59,588 nucleotides of DNA. Origin: an uncultured Acetatifactor sp. (GTDB lineage: Bacteria > Bacillota > Clostridia > Lachnospirales > Lachnospiraceae). Below, piece after piece: positions 1-8,864 of the stretch (positions within the stretch are counted from its first letter, which is position 1; the number at the start of each line of letters is the position of its first letter). Both the position numbers and the translations under genes were made by a program. The DNA lies in the NCBI GenBank assembly GCA_910584235.1, contig CAJTZD010000022.1:1-59588 (forward strand). The letters are read 5' to 3'. The notes under the pieces are model-generated. The model was not told the DNA's origin and did not search any database. It was given only the letters and a program-made list of their open reading frames with translations.

Positions 1-334
1 AAATCAAGGGATAGCGCCATTTTGCATTTCTTTAAGTGTTAAAGATGGGATTATACAGTAGTTTTCATTTTTTGCAATCTATTTTTCGGTTATTTTATTT
101 TGGATAAACATGGAATTTGTTTGCCGGGCATTGCGAGGTGTCCGCGCACATGGTTTACTCGCATTCCCAAGACGGCAGGCGCCATGGGGCAGCCCCGGAC
201 GGTAGAGGTTATGGCCTGGATTTTCGAGAAAAGAATCATTTGACAGGCACAGGCAAGGTCGTTACAATAGAACTGATCGGTAAAAAATTATTTTGGAGTC
301 CAATGAGACTATGAGGAACCGGAATGGGGGAACA
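1..334. other. Upstream region without a supportable gene
   Basis: The first part is AT-rich and the remainder mixed. The only open frame (65 codons from 117) has no ribosome binding site and no recognisable protein features. It probably carries the promoter and leader of the antiporter gene that follows, but I see no clear -35/-10 pair. Confidence 0.4.
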
Positions 335-1702
335 ATGGAGAACAGACCTAAGAAAGTAGAATTTTATCTGGGAGGCTTTGGAAAGGCGATCCCGCTTCTG
401 ACAGCGGCTGCCATGATTGCATGGGCGGCTTTCAGCCAGTCAAATGTAAACGGATATGTGATCGCGTTTTTTGCGGCGCTGGTGGCCGGGGTCCTGTTTG
501 CAAAAGACGAAAAGGCATACGGCGAGGCGCTTGTATACGGGCTTGGCAAGCCTATGTTCGCTGTGATCGTGCTGTCCGTGGTGCTGGCCGCGATATCCGG
601 TAAGCTGATTTCCTCCAGCGGAGCGGTGCAGACCATTGCGGCTTATGTGGTGGCGGCAGGTCTCACCGGCAGATTCTTTGTGGCGTCCACCTTTCTCATT
701 ACCTGCCTGCTGGCCTTTGCCACCGGCACCTCGGTGGGTACTTACTTCGTGGTGATTCCCATACTGTTCCCGGTGGGGGTCATGGCAGGGGCATCGCCGG
801 AATTCATGATCGGGGCCATTGTATCGGGAGCGGCTTTCGGCGACAACTTAGGACCTATCTCGGATACGACAATTGCGTCTTCAACTACCCAGCACGCGGA
901 TCTGGGGACAGTGGTGAGGACCCGGATGCGTTACAGCCTGCCGGCAGCGGCAGGAGCGCTGGTTCTCTTTCTGATCTTCGCTAAGGATACGGGCACGGGC
1001 GCTGTGATTGACGGGGCGGAGGCGGTGGCAAAGCCTGTGAGTCTGGTGATGCTCATAGTGCCGGTGATCATTATTACGGCCTGTCTGATGCGAAAACACT
1101 TGATCACGTCATTGTCTTACGGTATTCTTGCGGGGATAGCGGCCGGGCTGTTTTCCGGCATTTATAAGGTAAACGACCTGGTGTCGTTCCCCGGCGGCTT
1201 TTCCGTGGACGGTCTGATCATCTCCTCCATTACGGGCACGGCGGGGACGGTGGCCATGCTGATTGCGGTGTTTTCCCTGCTGGGGGTGCTGGAGTGCAGC
1301 GGCCTCTTTGAGGATGTGGGAGCATTGCTTTCCCGCTTCGCGAAGAGTCAGGCCAGCGCCGAGGCTACCATTGTTCTGTCCACGGGAATCCTGAGTATGG
1401 TGACGGGGGTGATTTCCGTGGCCATTGTGGCCCTGGGAGATCTGGTGAACGACATCGGGGAGCGGGCCGGCGTGGACAGATACCGTCGGGCGAATCTGCT
1501 GGACTGCACGGGCTGCGTATTCTGTTTCCTGGCGCCATGGACAGTGCACTGTGTGATACCGGCGCAGCAGGCCGCCGCGTTCGGAGAGGGCTTTGCCATA
1601 GCGCCGGCCTCGGTGCCCCTGGTGAACTTTTATTCCATTTGTATGCTGGCGATTCTGGCAGCGGCAATCCTCACCGGATACGGCAGGAAACGTCGGAAAT
1701 AA
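335..1702 (+). CDS. NhaC-family Na+/H+ antiporter-like membrane transporter
   Basis: A 455-residue, very hydrophobic protein with about ten or more predicted membrane spans, an organisation typical of the NhaC Na+/H+ antiporter family. The stretch GAAFGDNLGPISDTTIASS near residue 180 is the hallmark of that family, where Asp residues in broken helices handle cations. It should sit in the cytoplasmic membrane and exchange Na+ (or an amine/organic ion, as in malate-lactate relatives) for protons. I chose the ATG at 335 because GGGGG lies just upstream; ATGs at 293 and 311 are alternatives. The exact substrate cannot be read from sequence. Confidence 0.85.
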   Translation: MENRPKKVEFYLGGFGKAIPLLTAAAMIAWAAFSQSNVNGYVIAFFAALVAGVLFAKDEKAYGEALVYGLGKPMFAVIVLSVVLAAISGKLISSSGAVQTIAAYVVAAGLTGRFFVASTFLITCLLAFATGTSVGTYFVVIPILFPVGVMAGASPEFMIGAIVSGAAFGDNLGPISDTTIASSTTQHADLGTVVRTRMRYSLPAAAGALVLFLIFAKDTGTGAVIDGAEAVAKPVSLVMLIVPVIIITACLMRKHLITSLSYGILAGIAAGLFSGIYKVNDLVSFPGGFSVDGLIISSITGTAGTVAMLIAVFSLLGVLECSGLFEDVGALLSRFAKSQASAEATIVLSTGILSMVTGVISVAIVALGDLVNDIGERAGVDRYRRANLLDCTGCVFCFLAPWTVHCVIPAQQAAAFGEGFAIAPASVPLVNFYSICMLAILAAAILTGYGRKRRK

Positions 1703-1769
1703 GGAATAATTCCCAAAAGGGAAGAAAAGAAAGAATTGTAAAAATTTTAGGAAGAGTCGGGAGCGCGGG

Positions 1770-2579
1770 ATGGCGGGGAAGAAATATTATGCGGTAAAAA
1801 AAGGGAAAGCCACGGGAATCTTTCGGACATGGGAGGAATGCAGGGCCTGTGTGGAGGGGGTTCCCGGCGCGGCGTATAAGGGCTTTGCGGCGCTGGAGGA
1901 GGCGGAAAGCTATCTGGGGCTGGAGCCCGGTTCATGGCAGGCGTCCGGCGCGGTAGACGCGGGGCTGCCGGGGCGAAAAGAAAGGCAGGCTGCCAAAACA
2001 AAGCAGGCTTTCGGACAGAGGGCAGAAGTCCCTGAAACAGGTACAGGCAGAGGGGAGCAGGGCTTTGTGAGGGACGGAGACGAAATTCCACCGCCGGGTA
2101 CACTGCTGGCCTACGTGGACGGCAGCTATGACAATTCACTGAAAAGATACGCTTTCGGCTGTGTATTCATCCTGCCGGGGGGCAGAATCTATACGGAATA
2201 CGGAAACGGGGACAACGAACAGTCCCTGCGGCACAGAAACGTCACAGGCGAGATGCTGGGGGCCATGTACGCGGTGAGGACTGCCATGGCAAGTGGCTTT
2301 TCCAAAGTGGAGCTGTGTTATGACTACGAGGGAATCGAAAAATGGGTCACCGGCGCGTGGCGGTCCAAAACGGAGCTCACCGGAAAGTATGCCCTGAGCA
2401 TGCGGGAGTGGAGAAAAAAAATCGCCATTTCTTTCCGGAAAGTGGCGGCCCATACGAATGTGTATTACAATGAATTGGCAGACCGGACGGCCAAAGCCGG
2501 ACTGCGGCAGGGGGAGGGGATTCCCAAGGTGCGCAGTCTGGTTGGGGAAAGCGGCCCGGGGGACGGGATTCGGACGTGA
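1770..2579 (+). CDS. rnhA: Ribonuclease H with N-terminal viroplasmin domain
   Basis: A 269-residue enzyme that cuts the RNA strand of RNA-DNA hybrids. The first 50 residues (KKYYAVKKGKATGIF then a YKGF block) are the viroplasmin/RNase HI N-terminal hybrid-binding domain common in Firmicutes and eukaryotes. The catalytic domain starts near residue 112 with VDGSYD. Further acidic residues appear in GEML, CYDYEGIEKW and NELADRTAKAG, which fit the DEDD catalytic set. The linker between domains is charged and low complexity. It stands alone between the antiporter and the pseudouridine synthase. Confidence 0.9.
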   Translation: MAGKKYYAVKKGKATGIFRTWEECRACVEGVPGAAYKGFAALEEAESYLGLEPGSWQASGAVDAGLPGRKERQAAKTKQAFGQRAEVPETGTGRGEQGFVRDGDEIPPPGTLLAYVDGSYDNSLKRYAFGCVFILPGGRIYTEYGNGDNEQSLRHRNVTGEMLGAMYAVRTAMASGFSKVELCYDYEGIEKWVTGAWRSKTELTGKYALSMREWRKKIAISFRKVAAHTNVYYNELADRTAKAGLRQGEGIPKVRSLVGESGPGDGIRT

Positions 2580-2680
2580 GGAATGCAGCGAAACCATGGT
2601 CACGGCCGGGGATTTGAGCCGGGAAGACCGCAAAACAGGAGCCCCCGGGAAGTATTTTCGGAAAGGTGAGGTCATATTAT

Positions 2681-3403
2681 ATGGAACAAATGAGATTGAA
2701 CAAATATCTGGCCCACTGCGGCGTCTGCTCCAGGAGGGATGCGGATAAACTCATAGAGAGAGGAGAGGTGCTGGTAAACGGCACACAGGCCACTTATGTC
2801 CGGCTTGTAGGGGATGGAGATGAGGTCCTGGTGTCCGGCAGGCGGGTGCAGGCCGGGCAGGAGAGGGTGGTGCTGGCATTTTATAAGCCTCTGGGGGTGA
2901 CCTGTACGGAGAGGGATGCCCACGCGGAGCGCATCGTGTCCGACCTTATCGATTACCCGGTCCGGGTCACTTATGCCGGGCGGCTGGACAAGGATTCCGA
3001 GGGGCTTCTATTGCTGTCCAATGACGGAGATCTGATTCAGGCCATGATGAAAGGCGCAAACCGTCATGAAAAGGAGTATCTGGTCAGGGTTAATAAAGAG
3101 ATCACGCCGGAGTTTCTGGAGAGAATGTCCCGGGGAGTCTATCTGGAAGAACTGGATATCACCACCAGGGAATGTGAAGTGAAAAAGCAAGATAAGTTTG
3201 TCTTGCGAATGGTGCTGACCCAGGGGGTGAACCGGCAGATCAAGCGAATGTGCCGGGCCTGCGGCTACCATGTAAGGTCTCTGAAGCGCATCCGGGTGAT
3301 GCATGTGACGCTGGGAGACTTAAAACCCGGGGAGTACAGGGAACTCGGGAGCACGGATGTGGAGAGGCTGTACCGGGACTGCGGCCTGAAGAGGCAGGCC
3401 TAG
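2681..3403 (+). CDS. rluF: 23S rRNA pseudouridine synthase, RluF/RsuA family
   Basis: A 240-residue RNA modifier that isomerises uridine to pseudouridine in large-subunit rRNA. An S4 RNA-binding domain opens the protein (MRLNKYLAHCGVCSRRDADK). The catalytic Asp lies in GRLDKDSEGLLLLSNDG, and KPLGVTCT and GVNRQIKRMCRACGY are typical of RsuA/RluB/E/F enzymes, the KPxGVxCT form pointing to RluF. The ATG at 2681 is chosen because the S4 domain begins at once; an in-frame upstream ATG at 2666 would only add MRSYY. Confidence 0.88.
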   Translation: MEQMRLNKYLAHCGVCSRRDADKLIERGEVLVNGTQATYVRLVGDGDEVLVSGRRVQAGQERVVLAFYKPLGVTCTERDAHAERIVSDLIDYPVRVTYAGRLDKDSEGLLLLSNDGDLIQAMMKGANRHEKEYLVRVNKEITPEFLERMSRGVYLEELDITTRECEVKKQDKFVLRMVLTQGVNRQIKRMCRACGYHVRSLKRIRVMHVTLGDLKPGEYRELGSTDVERLYRDCGLKRQA

Positions 3404-3535
3404 CGCCGGAACATCTGCACCGCCGGGGCTGTGCGGGCGCCGGTGCGGACAGACAGATAGCCGGCCTGCGCGGCCTTGAAAAGCCGAGGGACGGGAGGAC
3501 GGAATCAAATATCGTTATGGAAGGTGGTTAGTGGA

Positions 3536-5782
3536 ATGGAACGGTCTGAGAAAATAGAACGGATCAAATATCTGGTGGCGACTTTGCAGGAGGCCTCCAA
3601 GGCTTATTATGCGGAAGACAGGGAAATCATCAGTAATAGAGAATACGACTCTCTCTATGACGAGCTTGCGGCCCTGGAGAGGGAGACGGGCATGGTAATG
3701 GCGGGCAGCCCCACGGTGAATGTGGGCTATGAGGCCGTGGAGGAGCTGCCCAAGGAGCGGCATGAAAGCCCCATGCTGTCCCTGGACAAGACCAAGAGCA
3801 GAGAGGCGCTGCGGGACTGGTTGGGAGGGCACCGGGCCGTTTTGAGCTGGAAACTGGACGGGCTGACCATTGTGCTGACTTATCGGGGCGGAAAGCTGGA
3901 AAAAGCGGTCACCAGGGGCAATGGGGAGATCGGCGAGGTCATTACGAACAATGCCAGGACTTTTGTGAATCTTCCCCTGGAGATCCCTTTTCGGGGGGAG
4001 CTGGTGCTGCGGGGGGAGGCAGTGATCAGCTACTCTGATTTTGAGAGGATCAATGCGGAGATTGAGGACGTGGAGGCAAAGTACAAAAATCCCAGGAATC
4101 TCTGCAGCGGCTCCGTGCGTCAGCTGAACAACGAGATCACGGCACGGCGCAATGTCCGGTTCTGCGCTTTTGCCCTGGTGGATGCGGCGGATGCAGGGGA
4201 AGCGGCAGAGTTCCGGGAGCAGGCGGATGGGGCGGCCGGCAGCGCATCTGGCGGGGCCGTTGATTTCGCCGGTTCCGTGGAGGAACAGCTTTCGTTTCTG
4301 GAACGGCAGGGCTTCGAAACCGTGGAGCATTATCTGGTGACAGAGGAGAATATACTGGAGACCGTGGAGCTCTTCGAGAAGAAGATAGATTCTTATGACA
4401 TTCCCTCCGACGGACTGGTGTTAATTTACGAGGACATCGCCTATGGGCGTTCCCTGGGGAGGACGGCGAAGTTCCCCAGGAATTCCATCGCTTTCAAATG
4501 GGCGGATGAGCTGCGGGAGACCACCCTGCGGGAGATCGAATGGAGCGCCAGCCGCACGGGACTGATCAATCCTGTGGCGATTTTCGAGCCGGTGGAGCTG
4601 GAGGGTACTACGGTGAGCAGGGCCTCCGTCCACAATATCAGCATCCTGCGGGGGCTGCACCTGGGCATCGGCGACCGGATTACGGTATACAAGGCCAATA
4701 TGATCATTCCCCAGATTGCGGAGAATCTGACTGTCAGGGAGATGCTGGCAGAGAGCCAGGGCGAAGCCGCCGTGCTTCAGGGGCATGAGGCAGGAGAGGG
4801 ACAGGACGAAGCCGGCCTGCCTCAGGGGCATGAGGCAGGAGAAGAACCTGATGCAGAGGCGGTTCGACCGGGGAAAGACCCCGCAGAAAGCGCGGAAGCC
4901 ACGGAGGCGGCGCTGGCCATGGGCGGACACAGGCCGGTGGAGATTCCGGACAGATGTCCCGTGTGCGGAGGAAAGACGGAAATCCGTCAGATTAATGACG
5001 TCCAATCACTCTATTGCACCAACGAAAAATGTGCGGCCAAGCAGATCAAGGCGTTCACCCTCTTTGTCAGCCGCGATGCCATGAACATTGACGGCCTGTC
5101 GGAGGCAACGCTGGAGAAATTCATTGACATGGGATTTATCCATGAGTTCGCGGATCTCTTCCATCTGGACAGATATCGGGAACAGATCGTGGAGACGGAG
5201 GGATTCGGCGAGAAATCATACCAGAATCTGATAGAGAGCGTAGACCGGGCCAGGCACACTACTTTGCCCAGAGTAATATACGGGCTGGGCATCGCCAACA
5301 TCGGCGTGGCCAATGCCAAGATGCTCTGCCGCTTTTTTGACCATGACTTAAAGCGCATGCAGGAGGCGGATGTGGAGACTTTGAGCGCCATAGACGGCGT
5401 GGGTGAGGTTATTGCCACGGCCTTTGTCAATTATATGCAGGATGCCGACAATCTGCGGAAGATTGCGGATCTTGTGGGCGAGCTGGAGATTGCGGTTCCC
5501 AGGGTGGATGAGGGAAGCCAGACGCTGCTGAATCTGAGCTTTTGCATTACCGGTTCCCTGGAGAAATTCGCCAGCCGTTCCGATTTAAAAGAGCTGATTG
5601 AGCAAAAAGGCGGCAAGGTTACGGGGAGCGTTACCGGCAAGACCGCCTGCCTGATCAACAATGACGTAGCGTCCAATTCGTCTAAGAATAAAAAAGCCAA
5701 GGAACTGGGGATTCCCATTCTGTCAGAGGCAGACTTTCTGAAGCGCTACGAAATAGACGGCCCAAAGCCCCGTGTCCGCTGA
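3536..5782 (+). CDS. ligA: NAD-dependent DNA ligase LigA with acidic insertions
   Basis: A 748-residue ligase that seals nicks using NAD+. The N-terminal Ia domain (YYAEDREIISNREYDSLYDE) and the adenylation motif SWKLDG, with the reactive lysine near residue 106, are clear. Then follow the OB fold, a four-cysteine zinc finger (CPVCGG...CTNEKCAAKQ), helix-hairpin-helix repeats and a C-terminal BRCT domain (CITGSLEKF). The usual length is about 660 to 680 residues; the excess comes from an Ala/Gly-rich insertion near residues 220-240 and an acidic one near 405-460 that contains a 15-residue duplication (QGHEAGE twice). This Ligase-like variant is common in Lachnospiraceae as a second or divergent copy; whether it is the only ligase is unknown. 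Confidence 0.93.
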   Translation: MERSEKIERIKYLVATLQEASKAYYAEDREIISNREYDSLYDELAALERETGMVMAGSPTVNVGYEAVEELPKERHESPMLSLDKTKSREALRDWLGGHRAVLSWKLDGLTIVLTYRGGKLEKAVTRGNGEIGEVITNNARTFVNLPLEIPFRGELVLRGEAVISYSDFERINAEIEDVEAKYKNPRNLCSGSVRQLNNEITARRNVRFCAFALVDAADAGEAAEFREQADGAAGSASGGAVDFAGSVEEQLSFLERQGFETVEHYLVTEENILETVELFEKKIDSYDIPSDGLVLIYEDIAYGRSLGRTAKFPRNSIAFKWADELRETTLREIEWSASRTGLINPVAIFEPVELEGTTVSRASVHNISILRGLHLGIGDRITVYKANMIIPQIAENLTVREMLAESQGEAAVLQGHEAGEGQDEAGLPQGHEAGEEPDAEAVRPGKDPAESAEATEAALAMGGHRPVEIPDRCPVCGGKTEIRQINDVQSLYCTNEKCAAKQIKAFTLFVSRDAMNIDGLSEATLEKFIDMGFIHEFADLFHLDRYREQIVETEGFGEKSYQNLIESVDRARHTTLPRVIYGLGIANIGVANAKMLCRFFDHDLKRMQEADVETLSAIDGVGEVIATAFVNYMQDADNLRKIADLVGELEIAVPRVDEGSQTLLNLSFCITGSLEKFASRSDLKELIEQKGGKVTGSVTGKTACLINNDVASNSSKNKKAKELGIPILSEADFLKRYEIDGPKPRVR
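4778..4842 (+). repeat. 45-bp tandem duplication inside ligA
   Basis: CAGGGGCATGAGGCAGGAGA occurs at 4778 and again at 4823. The 45-bp period keeps the frame and duplicates 15 residues in the insertion between the OB fold and the zinc finger. Confidence 0.85.
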
Positions 5783-5819
5783 CGGCAGACAAAGGTGAAA
5801 TATTAAGGAGGAAAGAGAC

Positions 5820-6728
5820 ATGCCCATCAAAGTGCAAAGCGATTTACCGGCAAAGGAAATACTGATTAATGAGAATATATTCGTCATGGACGAGATGCGC
5901 GCCATGCATCAGGACATCCGGCCCCTGGAGGTGCTGATCCTCAACAACATGCCCGTGAAACAGGATACGGAACTGCAGCTTTTGCGTGCTCTGTCCAATA
6001 CTCCCCTGCAGGTGGATGTGACTTTCATCAATGTGAAGAGCCATGTATCTCTGAATACCCCGGCCAGCCATCTGAACAAGTTCTATTGTACTCTGGACGA
6101 CATCAGGGACAGAAAGTATGACGGCATGATCGTCACCGGGGCTCCGGTGGAGGATATCCCCTTTGAGGAGGTGGATTACTGGGAGGAAATCTGTGAGATC
6201 TTAGACTGGGCCGAAACCCATGTGACCTCCACGCTGCACATCTGCTGGGCGGCCCAGGCGGGATTGTACCATTATTACGGCATCAATAAAAAGCTACTTC
6301 CCCAAAAGCTCTTTGGGATCTACGAGCATAAGGTGGAGAACCGCAAGGTTCCTCTGGTGCGGGGCTTTGACGACATCTTCCTGGCGCCCCAGAGCCGTCA
6401 CACGGAGACGCCGTCGGAACAGATCCGCGCCTGCAAAGATTTGACGGTGCTGGCGGAATCCCCGGTAGCCGGCGTGTACCTTGCCATGGCTCAGGAGGGC
6501 AGGAAAATATTCGTCACCGGCCATCCGGAGTACGACAGGTACTCTCTGAATAATGAGTACTACCGAGATCTGAACAAGGGGCTTCCTATCCAGGTGCCCT
6601 ACAATTATTATCCGGGGGACGACCCTAAAGAGAGACCGCTGCTCCAGTGGCGCTCCCACAGCAATAATCTCTACAGCAACTGGCTCAATTACTATGTGTA
6701 CCAGATGACGCCTTATGAGTTGCAGTAA
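5820..6728 (+). CDS. metAA: Homoserine O-acetyltransferase (MetA type)
   Basis: A 302-residue enzyme of methionine synthesis that acylates the hydroxyl group of homoserine. The family start is intact (MPIKVQSDLPAKEIL, then LNNMPVKQDTELQLLR). The catalytic Cys142 lies in STLHICWAAQAGLYHYYGI and the HPEYDRY motif supplies His. Residue 111, in TGAPVED, is Glu; published work on Bacillus and Thermotoga MetA ties Glu111 to acetyl-CoA use and Gly111 to succinyl-CoA, so acetyl transfer is inferred. A strong AGGAGG site precedes the ATG. No S-box leader is seen in the short gap behind ligA. Confidence 0.92.
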   Translation: MPIKVQSDLPAKEILINENIFVMDEMRAMHQDIRPLEVLILNNMPVKQDTELQLLRALSNTPLQVDVTFINVKSHVSLNTPASHLNKFYCTLDDIRDRKYDGMIVTGAPVEDIPFEEVDYWEEICEILDWAETHVTSTLHICWAAQAGLYHYYGINKKLLPQKLFGIYEHKVENRKVPLVRGFDDIFLAPQSRHTETPSEQIRACKDLTVLAESPVAGVYLAMAQEGRKIFVTGHPEYDRYSLNNEYYRDLNKGLPIQVPYNYYPGDDPKERPLLQWRSHSNNLYSNWLNYYVYQMTPYELQ

Positions 6729-6817
6729 TGCCCGAAAACACTAGAAAACTCAATGGTTTAGCGGGAAATCGGAACTTTATAAAATTCTTTAAAATTCTAT
6801 GAATTTTGATAGGGTGA

Positions 6818-6857
6818 TGGTGTAGTGTGGTGTAGTAACTAAAGAAATTGGTGTAGT
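6818..6857 (+). repeat. Three TGGTGTAGT direct repeats
   Basis: TGGTGTAGT occurs at 6818, 6828 and 6849, so spaced about one and two helical turns apart. The flank just upstream (6780-6806) carries repeated AAAATTCT/AATTTT motifs. The arrangement resembles a protein-binding array or a leftover integrase arm site. The surrounding gap 6729-7256 otherwise holds two terminators and a short gene fragment. Confidence 0.6.
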
Positions 6858-6894
6858 AAAAACACAAACAAAGAGCCTTGATATGAAATTGATT

Positions 6895-6923
6895 GGAACG
6901 TGATATTTTCACGTTCCTTTTTT
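6895..6923 (+). terminator. Rho-independent terminator
   Basis: A perfect 9-bp stem GGAACGTGA/TCACGTTCC with a 5-nt loop is followed by six T residues. It can end transcripts coming from metA. Confidence 0.8.
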
Positions 6924-6980
6924 ATGCCAAAATATAGGCATAAGGAGGACAGGGAGACTCAGTGAACTCGTGGGTATCTG

Positions 6981-7082
6981 ATGAAGATGCCGGAGGATAT
7001 CAAGAGCGGGACGGACGCGGTGGCTTGCAGGCTCTCTGAGATACCGACAGTGGAAATGCGCGTTGAAGAGTTCCTGAAATAA
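6981..7082 (+). pseudogene. Short open frame, possible gene fragment
   Basis: An ATG-initiated frame encodes 33 residues beginning MKMPEDIKSGTDAV and ending VEEFLK. It sits between two terminators, starts without a proper ribosome binding site, and has the look of the C-terminal tail of a larger lost protein. A GTG frame at 6963 overlaps it in another phase. I do not recognise the family, and it may simply be noncoding. Confidence 0.2.
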
Positions 7083-7092
7083 CGGAAACAGC

Positions 7093-7134
7093 CGGAATGT
7101 CACAGGCTTGCTGTGTGGCATTCCGAATTTTTTT
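7093..7134 (+). terminator. Rho-independent terminator
   Basis: The stem CGGAATG...CATTCCG, extended by ACA/TGT pairing, is followed by a run of seven T residues. It insulates the rhamnose cluster from upstream transcription. Confidence 0.75.
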
Positions 7135-7256
7135 GTGGTTTTTCCACAATTATTTGAAAAAGACCTTTTTTTGTTTAGGAAAGTATGGTACAATTTCTTT
7201 ATTAAAGATGAAAGAGCTGTTTCTGCAAAGCTCCTGTATAGAAAGAAAGGAGAGGG

Positions 7257-8669
7257 ATGGCAATGGACTCATGCAAATATTATCTCGCCATTGATATCGG
7301 CGCCTCCAGCGGCCGCCATATCCTGGCTCATCTGGAAGACGGACGGATGGTATTGGAGGAAGTGCACCGCTTCCCCAATGGGATGGTGGAGAAAGACGGC
7401 GAGAATGTCTGGGATGTGGACGAACTGTTCGCGCAGATCAAGCTGGGCCTGAAGAAATGCGGGGAACTTGGCAAGATTCCCGTCAGCGTGGGCGTGGACA
7501 CCTGGGGGGTGGACTTTGTGCTGCTGGACGAGAGCGGAGAGCGCATCGGCAACGCGGTTGCTTACCGGGACGGGCGCACCAAGGGGATGGACGAGGAAGT
7601 ATACAAGATCATCTCCGAGGACGAACTCTATGCCCGCACAGGCATCCAGAAAGCGATCTTCAATACCATCTACCAGCTTATGGCCCTGAAAGTGAAAAAG
7701 CCCGAACAGCTTGCAAAGGCAAAGACCATGCTGCTGATGCCGGATTATTTCCACTACATGCTCTCCGGCGTGGCGGCCACGGAGTACACGGAAGCCACCA
7801 CCGGGCAGCTGGTGAGCCCGGACACCAAGGACTGGGATATGGAGCTCATCGAAAGACTGGGATACCCGAAGCGGATTTTCCGGCGGATGGTCACGCCCGG
7901 CACCGTGCTGGGGGAACTGACAGAGGAGGTGCAGGCAGAGGTAGGATTTAACTGCAAGGTAGTGGAGCCCGCCACCCACGACACCGGCTCTGCTGTGATA
8001 GCAGTGCCCACGGACAGCGATGACGCGCTCTACATCAGTTCCGGCACATGGTCTCTCATGGGGACGGAGCTGGCGGAGGCCAACTGTTCGCCGGAGAGTA
8101 AGGCCAGCAACCTGACCAGCGAGGGCGGCTATGACTATCGCTTCCGATATCTGAAGAATATCATGGGGCTGTGGATGATCCAGTCCGTGAAGAAAGAGAT
8201 CGGCGGGGATCTGGGCTTTGGAGAGATATGCGAGATGGCTTCCAAGTGCAGCATTGCCTCCATCGTGGACTGCAATGCCGACCGCTTCCTGGCGCCGGCC
8301 AACATGACAAAGGAAGTCCGGGATGCCTGCAGGGAGTCCGGGCAGCAGGTGCCGGAGGGCCTTGCCGAGGTGGCATCCGTCATCTACAACAGCCTGGCGA
8401 AATGCTATGCCAAGACCATAAAGCAGATAGAGGGCATCACCGGAAAGACATATGACAAGATACATATCGTGGGCGGAGGCTCCAATGCGGACTACTTAAA
8501 CAGGCTGACAGCCCGGGCTACGGGCATTCCCGTGTACGCAGGGCCTACCGAGGCTACCGCTATCGGAAATATCGCGGCGCAGATGATGACTGCAGGGGAA
8601 CTGGCGGATTTAAAGGCTGCCAGAGCCTGCGTGTTCGCTTCTTTCCCCATCAACCATTATGAGCCATAG
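7257..8669 (+). CDS. rhaB: Rhamnulokinase
   Basis: A 470-residue FGGY-type sugar kinase that phosphorylates L-rhamnulose with ATP, the second step of L-rhamnose breakdown. The N-terminal phosphate-binding motif AIDIGASSGRH is typical of RhaB, as are GVDTWGVDF, the AYRDGRT block and the C-terminal ATP-binding VGGGSNADYLN. The length fits the family (about 465-490). An AAAGGAGAGGG site precedes; ATG at 7257 or 7263 could both be used. It is the first gene of the rhaB-rhaA-rhaD cluster; no rhamnose regulator or mutarotase gene is visible in the window. Confidence 0.93.
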   Translation: MAMDSCKYYLAIDIGASSGRHILAHLEDGRMVLEEVHRFPNGMVEKDGENVWDVDELFAQIKLGLKKCGELGKIPVSVGVDTWGVDFVLLDESGERIGNAVAYRDGRTKGMDEEVYKIISEDELYARTGIQKAIFNTIYQLMALKVKKPEQLAKAKTMLLMPDYFHYMLSGVAATEYTEATTGQLVSPDTKDWDMELIERLGYPKRIFRRMVTPGTVLGELTEEVQAEVGFNCKVVEPATHDTGSAVIAVPTDSDDALYISSGTWSLMGTELAEANCSPESKASNLTSEGGYDYRFRYLKNIMGLWMIQSVKKEIGGDLGFGEICEMASKCSIASIVDCNADRFLAPANMTKEVRDACRESGQQVPEGLAEVASVIYNSLAKCYAKTIKQIEGITGKTYDKIHIVGGGSNADYLNRLTARATGIPVYAGPTEATAIGNIAAQMMTAGELADLKAARACVFASFPINHYEP

Positions 8670-8835
8670 GAGGCCGGGACAGAGATAAGGACATTCCTTT
8701 AACAGCTGCCCTTTGGCTGGCAGACAGGGCCAGCGGGGAGCGGCAGAGTTTAGCGGCCGTGACTGTCACCATAAATACATTGTGGCAGACATTTCGAATG
8801 GAAGACGGACAGTTTCCGGCAGGCACAAGTGATAC

Positions 8836-8841
8836 TATAAT
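8836..8841 (+). promoter_or_regulatory. Possible promoter of rhaA (-10 TATAAT)
   Basis: A consensus TATAAT lies 24 bp before the rhaA start. The hexamer 17 bp upstream (TTTCCG, 8813-8818) is a weak -35, so an activator would be needed. The 195-bp gap between rhaB and rhaA also contains GC-rich inverted repeats around 8701-8745. Confidence 0.35.
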
Positions 8842-8864
8842 AGAGAGGAAGAAAGGAAGAAAAA

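Noticed and set aside
117..314. A 65-codon frame at the left edge
   Set aside because: No ribosome site, no features, and it overlaps the start region of the antiporter gene.
7269..8465. A 398-codon minus-strand frame
   Set aside because: Shadow of rhaB; no recognisable protein features.
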